Shown piece by piece: positions 23,651 through 25,929 of a stretch of DNA of 25,929 nt. The DNA lies in the NCBI GenBank assembly GCA_035946955.1, contig DASYYE010000291.1, forward strand, positions 1-25,929, in the 5' to 3' direction. This DNA is from DASYYE01 sp035946955. GTDB taxonomy: Bacteria > Actinomycetota > Actinomycetes > Streptosporangiales > Streptosporangiaceae. Both the position numbers and the translations under genes were made by a program. The stretch's first letter is position 1. Each line of letters begins with the position of its first letter. The notes below the pieces were generated by a model. It saw nothing but the letters and a program-made list of their open reading frames with translations, made no database searches and was not told the DNA's origin.

Positions 23651-25929
23651 TTACAGGTTCGCCAGGTCGGGGAACTTCTTCTCGAGGTCCGCGGCCAGCC
23701 AGTCCTCCCCGAGACTCGTGTAGAGGTCAAGTGCCTGCGACACGAAGGCATGTGCCTGATCAGGTCTACCGAGCGCGAGATAGGATCCGGCCAGGCCGCA
23801 GAGCACGGCAGCCTGCTCATGCGGGTCCCTGACCTCGGAAAACGCCTCGGCCGCAGCTTTGAAAAGCGGAACAGCCTGCTCGTGGCGACTCGTGTGGGCG
23901 AAGACATTCCCCAGGTTGGCGGTGGCACGTGCCGCGCCCCGCTGGTCACCCAGGGCGGTAAAGGCGGTCAGCGCCGCCTCCGACGACTCCCTCGCCTGGT
24001 CATACTGGCCGAGCGAGAGATACTGGCTGCCGATGTTCGACAGGCAGAGCGCCTCGCCGTACTTGTCGCCGATCTCGCGGAAGATGGCGAGCGCTGCGAG
24101 GCTGGCCGCGACCGCACCGCGGGAATCGCCGGCTTCGCTCTTGGTGCTGGCCAGGTTCCCCAGGGCCTTCGCCTGTCCCTGCCGCCAGCCCACTATGCGG
24201 AACAACTCGAGCGCCTGCTCGTACTGGGCCGCCGCGTCACCGAAACGCCGCATCGGCCGGTACGCGTTGCCGAGGTTGCACCGGACCTTGCCCTCAGCCT
24301 CCTTGTCGCCGGCGAGCTGGGCGGCACTGATCGCGGACTGGTGGGTGACGACCCAGTCGCTGAAGCGCCTGCTGCGGTCGAAGTAGGCGAACATCGCGGT
24401 GGGTAGCTTCCAGCCGATCTCGTGTAGACCATACGCAGCCGCTGACAGGGCTGTCGCGGACAGGTTCGCGCGCTCGGCTTCGAACCAGGCAAATGCGGCC
24501 ACGTCGGAGGGGAAGGCCATCGGCGGTACCGGAAGCTGTGCTTCGACTGCCGGCAACGGCGGCAGGTTCGGGTCCAGTGCCCCCCTGGCGGCACACGCGC
24601 TGGCGAGGTACCAGGCGGCGACCCGGTTCACCGCTGCATTGCGCGTGTAGGCCGGCTCGCCTGCGTCGAGGCGGTCGTGGGCGAAAAGCCGTAGCAGGTC
24701 GTGGAGCCGGTACCGGTCCTCCCCAGCCATCCCGGCTGGGTGATGCTGGGTCAGCAGGTGCGCGTGTGTCAGCTCGGCGAGACAGGCGCGGGCCCGGTCC
24801 ATGGGCACGCCAGCGAGGCTGGCGGCGGCCGGGGCAGGGATGTCTGGGCCCGAGTGCAGGCCCAGCAATGCGAACATGCGGGCGGCCGGGACACTCAGGC
24901 TGTCGTAGGACCAGGAGAACACGGCCCGCACGTCGGTCGTGTCATCGCCCGTGCTCAGCGTGTCGAGCCGGGCGTGTGAATCCCGCAGTTCGCTGGCCAT
25001 GCCCGCCAGGGGGAGCCCAGGCCGCGCGGCGGCCCGTGCGGCGGTGATGCTGAGGGCCAGCGGCAACCGTGCGCACAACTGTGTCAAGTCGTCCGCCGCC
25101 TGTCTCTCAGCAGCGATCCTGGCGGGCGAGAGATGCCGTGCCAGCAGGTCGCGGGCTTCAGCGGCGGACAGCAGGCCAAGTGTGAGGAGTTCGGCGCCTT
25201 CGGCGGCGGCGAGGCTTGTGAGCTGACGGCGGCTGGTGACCAGTACCAGGCAGCCGGGCGCGCCGGGCAGCAGGGGCCGGACCTGGGCGGCGTCACGGGC
25301 GTTGTCCAGCACGACTAGGACCCGCCTGTCCGCGAGCAGTGTGCGGTAGAGAGCGGCCTGGGTGTCCAGCCCGGCGGGGATCCGTTCCGGCGGGACGCCG
25401 AGGGCGTCGAGGAACGCGCGGATTGCCTCGGCTGGTTGCGCAGGCTGGCCACTGGGGTCGAAACCCCGCAGGTTGACATACAGCTGCCCGCCAGGGAACC
25501 TGTTCGCGGCCCGGTGCGCCCAGTGGACCGCCAATGTGGTCTTGCCGACTCCCGCGGCACCGCCGATCGCGGCCACCGCCGCGTTGCCCGGTCCCCGCCT
25601 GTGCCCCCCTGATCCTTCGGCCCCTGTCACCAGGTCGAGGAGCTCATCCAGTTTCCGCAGCTCACCAGCGCGGCCTACGAAAGCCCGCGTTGCCGCTGGC
25701 AGCTGGCGTGGTACTCCGATCGGGAGCCCCGGAGCTGGCGCAGCCGCCGCCACGCCCTCCGGCCCGCTCGTGTGGCCTGGCCGGTCTCCATCGTGGTGTA
25801 GCTGGGTCTCGAGTGCGGGGTCGCGGGTCAGGATCTGCTGGTACAGCCGCTGCAGGTCCGGGCCTGGGTCCAGGCCCAGCTGTTCGGCGAGCGCGGCCCG
25901 GCTGTCGTGGTAGACCTGAAGCGCGTCGG
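23651..25929 (-). CDS. AfsR/SARP-like regulator: BTAD end, NB-ARC ATPase and TPRs (cut by right edge)
   Basis: About 759 residues are visible; the N-terminus is beyond the window. The frame is open to the edge: before the GTG at 25753 it reads DALQVYHDSRAALAEQLG then LDPGPDLQRLYQQIL, the end of a bacterial transcriptional activator domain, so the gene is not a 700-aa protein starting at 25753. Then come VPRQLPAATRAFVGR, the NB-ARC ATPase (Walker A GGAAGVGKTTLA, Walker B RRVLVVLDNARDA, CLVLVTSRR, LPLALSITAARA), a winged helix (FALLGLHSGPDI...RYRLHDLLRLFAHD), and at least five TPR-like repeats (LGNAYRPMRRFGDAAAQYEQ, LSNIGSQYLSLGQYDQARES, LANLGNVFAHTSRHEQAVPL) at the C-terminus. An OmpR-type DNA-binding domain is expected outside. 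Targets are unknown; it is convergent with suf and not part of it. Confidence 0.92.
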   Translation of the reverse strand, partial: DALQVYHDSRAALAEQLGLDPGPDLQRLYQQILTRDPALETQLHHDGDRPGHTSGPEGVAAAAPAPGLPIGVPRQLPAATRAFVGRAGELRKLDELLDLVTGAEGSGGHRRGPGNAAVAAIGGAAGVGKTTLAVHWAHRAANRFPGGQLYVNLRGFDPSGQPAQPAEAIRAFLDALGVPPERIPAGLDTQAALYRTLLADRRVLVVLDNARDAAQVRPLLPGAPGCLVLVTSRRQLTSLAAAEGAELLTLGLLSAAEARDLLARHLSPARIAAERQAADDLTQLCARLPLALSITAARAAARPGLPLAGMASELRDSHARLDTLSTGDDTTDVRAVFSWSYDSLSVPAARMFALLGLHSGPDIPAPAAASLAGVPMDRARACLAELTHAHLLTQHHPAGMAGEDRYRLHDLLRLFAHDRLDAGEPAYTRNAAVNRVAAWYLASACAARGALDPNLPPLPAVEAQLPVPPMAFPSDVAAFAWFEAERANLSATALSAAAYGLHEIGWKLPTAMFAYFDRSRRFSDWVVTHQSAISAAQLAGDKEAEGKVRCNLGNAYRPMRRFGDAAAQYEQALELFRIVGWRQGQAKALGNLASTKSEAGDSRGAVAASLAALAIFREIGDKYGEALCLSNIGSQYLSLGQYDQARESSEAALTAFTALGDQRGAARATANLGNVFAHTSRHEQAVPLFKAAAEAFSEVRDPHEQAAVLCGLAGSYLALGRPDQAHAFVSQALDLYTSLGEDWLAADLEKKFPDLANL

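Overview
The window comes from a high-GC Gram-positive actinomycete. The evidence is strongly GC-rich coding sequence with G/C-ending third positions, frequent GTG/TTG starts, several apparently leaderless genes, an AfsR/SARP-type regulator and an actinobacterial sufR-B-D-(Rieske)-C-S-U-T operon. The species cannot be fixed from sequence alone.

Layout. Positions 1-4090 (minus strand) hold heme A synthase (ctaA), transketolase (tkt) and the N-terminal part of transaldolase (tal, cut by the left edge). Positions 4277-7017 (minus) hold an ABC ATPase, its permease and an EamA/RhtA-type exporter, packed as one transcription unit. Positions 7190-16709 are an accessory stretch: an NAD-binding 6PGDH-like oxidoreductase, a secreted HEYAE/EIGDLC protein, a ClpX-type zinc-finger/HTH protein, a secreted G1-peptidase-like protein, a sulfotransferase-like + branched-chain-aminotransferase-like pair, a broken 13E12-type HNH endonuclease, an S9 peptidase, a CopD-like membrane protein and an ArsR/SRPBCC pair. 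Positions 16769-23615 (plus) hold the complete SUF iron-sulfur assembly operon: the Fe-S regulator SufR, scaffold SufB-SufD, a Rieske ferredoxin, ATPase SufC, cysteine desulfurase SufS, sulfur acceptor SufU and SufT. Positions 23651-25929 (minus, cut by the right edge) hold an AfsR-like BTAD/NB-ARC/TPR regulator.

The outer blocks (tal-tkt-ctaA-ABC permease/ATPase and sufR-B-D-C-S-U-T) match, as I recall it, the order of the Mycobacterium tuberculosis Rv1448c-Rv1466 neighbourhood. The 7.1-16.7 kb stretch therefore looks like an insertion of accessory genes into an otherwise conserved locus.

The most interesting signals are: (i) a short interspersed repeat, GATAACAGCAAG, four exact copies plus one near copy, all in the same orientation and mostly between genes; (ii) the sulfotransferase/aminotransferase pair, which looks like the split form of plant fused BCAT-like proteins; (iii) three inverted repeats at an exact 20-bp period upstream of the zinc-finger/HTH gene; (iv) a TANNNT-like box exactly 7 nt before a GTG codon at four genes, suggesting leaderless transcripts; and (v) an exact ACACT-N5-TGTGA SufR operator overlapping the sufR start.
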